NCBI GenBank assembly: GCA_031254905.1
Contig: JAIRTN010000054.1
Span: forward strand, 1 to 6,544
Direction of reading: 5' to 3'
DNA from: Coriobacteriales bacterium
GTDB taxonomy: Bacteria; Actinomycetota; Coriobacteriia; Coriobacteriales; UBA8131
DNA: 6,544 nt
Made by a program: the position numbers and the translations under genes. Shown here piece by piece: positions 5,750-6,544 of this stretch. Within the stretch, counting starts at the first letter, position 1. Every line of letters begins with the position of its first letter. Under the pieces are notes generated by a model. That model worked only from the letters and a program-made list of their open reading frames with translations. It had not been told where the DNA came from and made no database searches.

Positions 5750-6466
5750 TTATCCTTTCAGCGCGACCACAGTCGCCTCAAAACGTCCCCCTGAATCGAT
5801 GGAACCGGTCAAAACGACCTCACTACCTTCCCACGTGACATCTTCGGCCAAGCCGCCGTCAAAGAAAACCGGCACCTCGTCGCCCGCGGCCCCGTTTGTC
5901 AAAACGAAGCGCGGTCCTGAGCCAAGTGAGGACGCGAGGGTTCCTGCTTGTATCGTCCCTGTCACCTTTACAGGCTTGCCGACAATACTCTCACCGTAGG
6001 ACAACATCTGCGCGATGTCGAAGGCATCCACGGAACTCTCGTATTTTGAGGGACACTTCGTCACGAGTTTACTGCACACAAGAACACCGGCAGCGTCGAT
6101 GGTGCCCGTGCAGATGGCCGTGACTTGGTTCCCAAAGGTTGCGGAAACCCCTTGGTCATAGATAACTTTGATTTGAGGCCGCGCGCCACCGGAAGCGGTT
6201 GAGGGTGATGCCTCTCCCCCGCCGTCCGTCGCTTCTTCATCCTCATAGATGGAAAAACTCAGCACGTTTCCTTCGAGGGAATAGGAGTTGTCCACCACTT
6301 TGCCCGTGACCTGAACCTTCGTGCCAACAAACTCGCCGCTTGCCGCTTGGGCAACGGAGATGGTCTTGGAGGCAGTCGACGCGGCAACGACGGCGAGGAC
6401 GGAAACTATCACTATAACGATGACACCCGTCACTACAACAAGCCGTCGCTTTAATTTGCTATTCAC
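5750..6466 (-). CDS. ccmE: Heme chaperone CcmE, cysteine (CXXXY) type, with a second OB-fold-like domain
   Basis: CcmE binds heme covalently outside the membrane and carries it from CcmABCD to CcmF. The 238-residue protein has a basic start and one membrane anchor (about 8-30). An OB-fold domain follows (about 47-137) with V-G-T-K-V-Q-V-T-G-K-V, L-S-F-S-I-Y and I-K-V-I-Y-D-Q-G-V, then the heme motif C138-P-S-K-Y142 (6055-6041). Most bacterial CcmE proteins have His at that place (H-D-E-N-Y in E. coli); the Cys form is known from archaea and sulfate reducers. Residues 76-98 are a Gly/Ser/Ala/Glu insertion between two strands. After a linker, residues 160-238 again look like a CcmE OB fold (V-G-K-P-V-K-V-T-G-T-I, V-P-V-F-F-D-G-G-L, W-E-G-S-E-V-V-L-T-G), ending where a heme motif would begin. 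Extra cysteines are C119 and C131. Ordinary CcmE is about 130-160 residues. The start is GTG 6466; the frame stays open to the window edge but has no better start. Confidence 0.94.
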   Translation of the reverse strand: MNSKLKRRLVVVTGVIVIVIVSVLAVVAASTASKTISVAQAASGEFVGTKVQVTGKVVDNSYSLEGNVLSFSIYEDEEATDGGGEASPSTASGGARPQIKVIYDQGVSATFGNQVTAICTGTIDAAGVLVCSKLVTKCPSKYESSVDAFDIAQMLSYGESIVGKPVKVTGTIQAGTLASSLGSGPRFVLTNGAAGDEVPVFFDGGLAEDVTWEGSEVVLTGSIDSGGRFEATVVALKG

Positions 6467-6544
6467 CCCGTAATCACCAAACCTTTCTGATGTTGACCGT
6501 ATCCGGCTGAATAACGTGTTCTCTACTATTAAAGCAGTTGTTGG
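6467..6544 (-). other. Region upstream of ccmE
   Basis: Apart from the ribosome site, these 78 bases are relatively AT-rich around 6515-6535 and contain no stop in the ccmE frame. A TTATTC hexamer with a CTGCTT 17 bases upstream is the best -10/-35 pair I can find, and it matches the consensus too poorly to call. The operon promoter may be here or further upstream, or more genes may precede ccmE. Confidence 0.4.
6473..6488 (-). promoter_or_regulatory. Extended, split Shine-Dalgarno sequence of ccmE
   Basis: On the minus strand AGAAAGG (6488-6482), TTT, GGTGAT (6478-6473) precedes GTG 6466 by 6 bases. Both halves match the full anti-Shine-Dalgarno complement AGAAAGGAGGTGATCC, but the central AG is replaced by TTT. 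The downstream half gives correct spacing and supports this GTG as the start; the upstream AAAGG alone would be 15 bases away. Confidence 0.55.

Noticed and set aside
6490..6535. Possible sigma-70 promoter (CTGCTT, 17 bases, TTATTC) upstream of ccmE
   Set aside because: The -35 hexamer matches consensus at only about two of six positions and the -10 is weak, so there is not enough to call a promoter.

Overview
The window holds most of one cytochrome c maturation (Ccm, System I) operon on the minus strand, reading ccmE-ccmF-ccmA-ccmB-ccmC-ccmD from about 6466 down to 752. The 3' part of an ECF-transporter membrane subunit gene (ecfT) lies on the plus strand at the left edge and converges on the operon. 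Nearly all the DNA is coding. I see no tRNA, rRNA, CRISPR array, insertion sequence or gene-free stretch over 300 bases.

Layout: ecfT (1-719, 5' end outside the window) meets the end of ccmD across a 32-base gap with a small stem-loop. ccmD, ccmC, ccmB, ccmA, ccmF and ccmE are packed tightly: 1-base gap C/D, 51-base gap B/C that carries a possible 10-codon minicistron, 1-base stop/start overlap A/B, 4-base GTGA overlap F/A, 4-base gap E/F. The last 78 bases (6467-6544) lie upstream of ccmE. They hold an extended Shine-Dalgarno sequence but no promoter I can defend.

How the genes work together: CcmA (ATPase) and CcmB (membrane subunit), with CcmC and CcmD, load heme onto the membrane-anchored chaperone CcmE and release it. 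CcmF takes heme from holo-CcmE and attaches it to apocytochrome c outside the membrane. The notable feature is the CcmE type. It carries a cysteine heme motif (C138-P-S-K-Y142, CXXXY) in place of the usual HXXXY, as in the Ccm variant known from archaea and sulfate reducers such as Desulfovibrio, which works without CcmG and CcmH. No ccmG, ccmH or ccmI is present after ccmD, although genes upstream of ccmE cannot be seen. This CcmE is also unusually long (238 residues): a second CcmE-like OB-fold domain without a heme motif appears to follow the heme-binding one, and the first domain carries a low-complexity loop insertion and two extra cysteines. CcmA and CcmB carry low-complexity N-terminal extensions built from short tandem DNA repeats.

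Organism: high-GC DNA, GTG starts, strong GGAGG ribosome sites, an ECF transporter gene and a CXXXY-type Ccm operon. This would fit an anaerobic high-GC Gram-positive such as the Eggerthellaceae (class Coriobacteriia), whose members use multiheme c-type cytochrome reductases. A sulfate-reducing deltaproteobacterium is less likely but not excluded. This assignment is inference from gene content and style, not from a database match.
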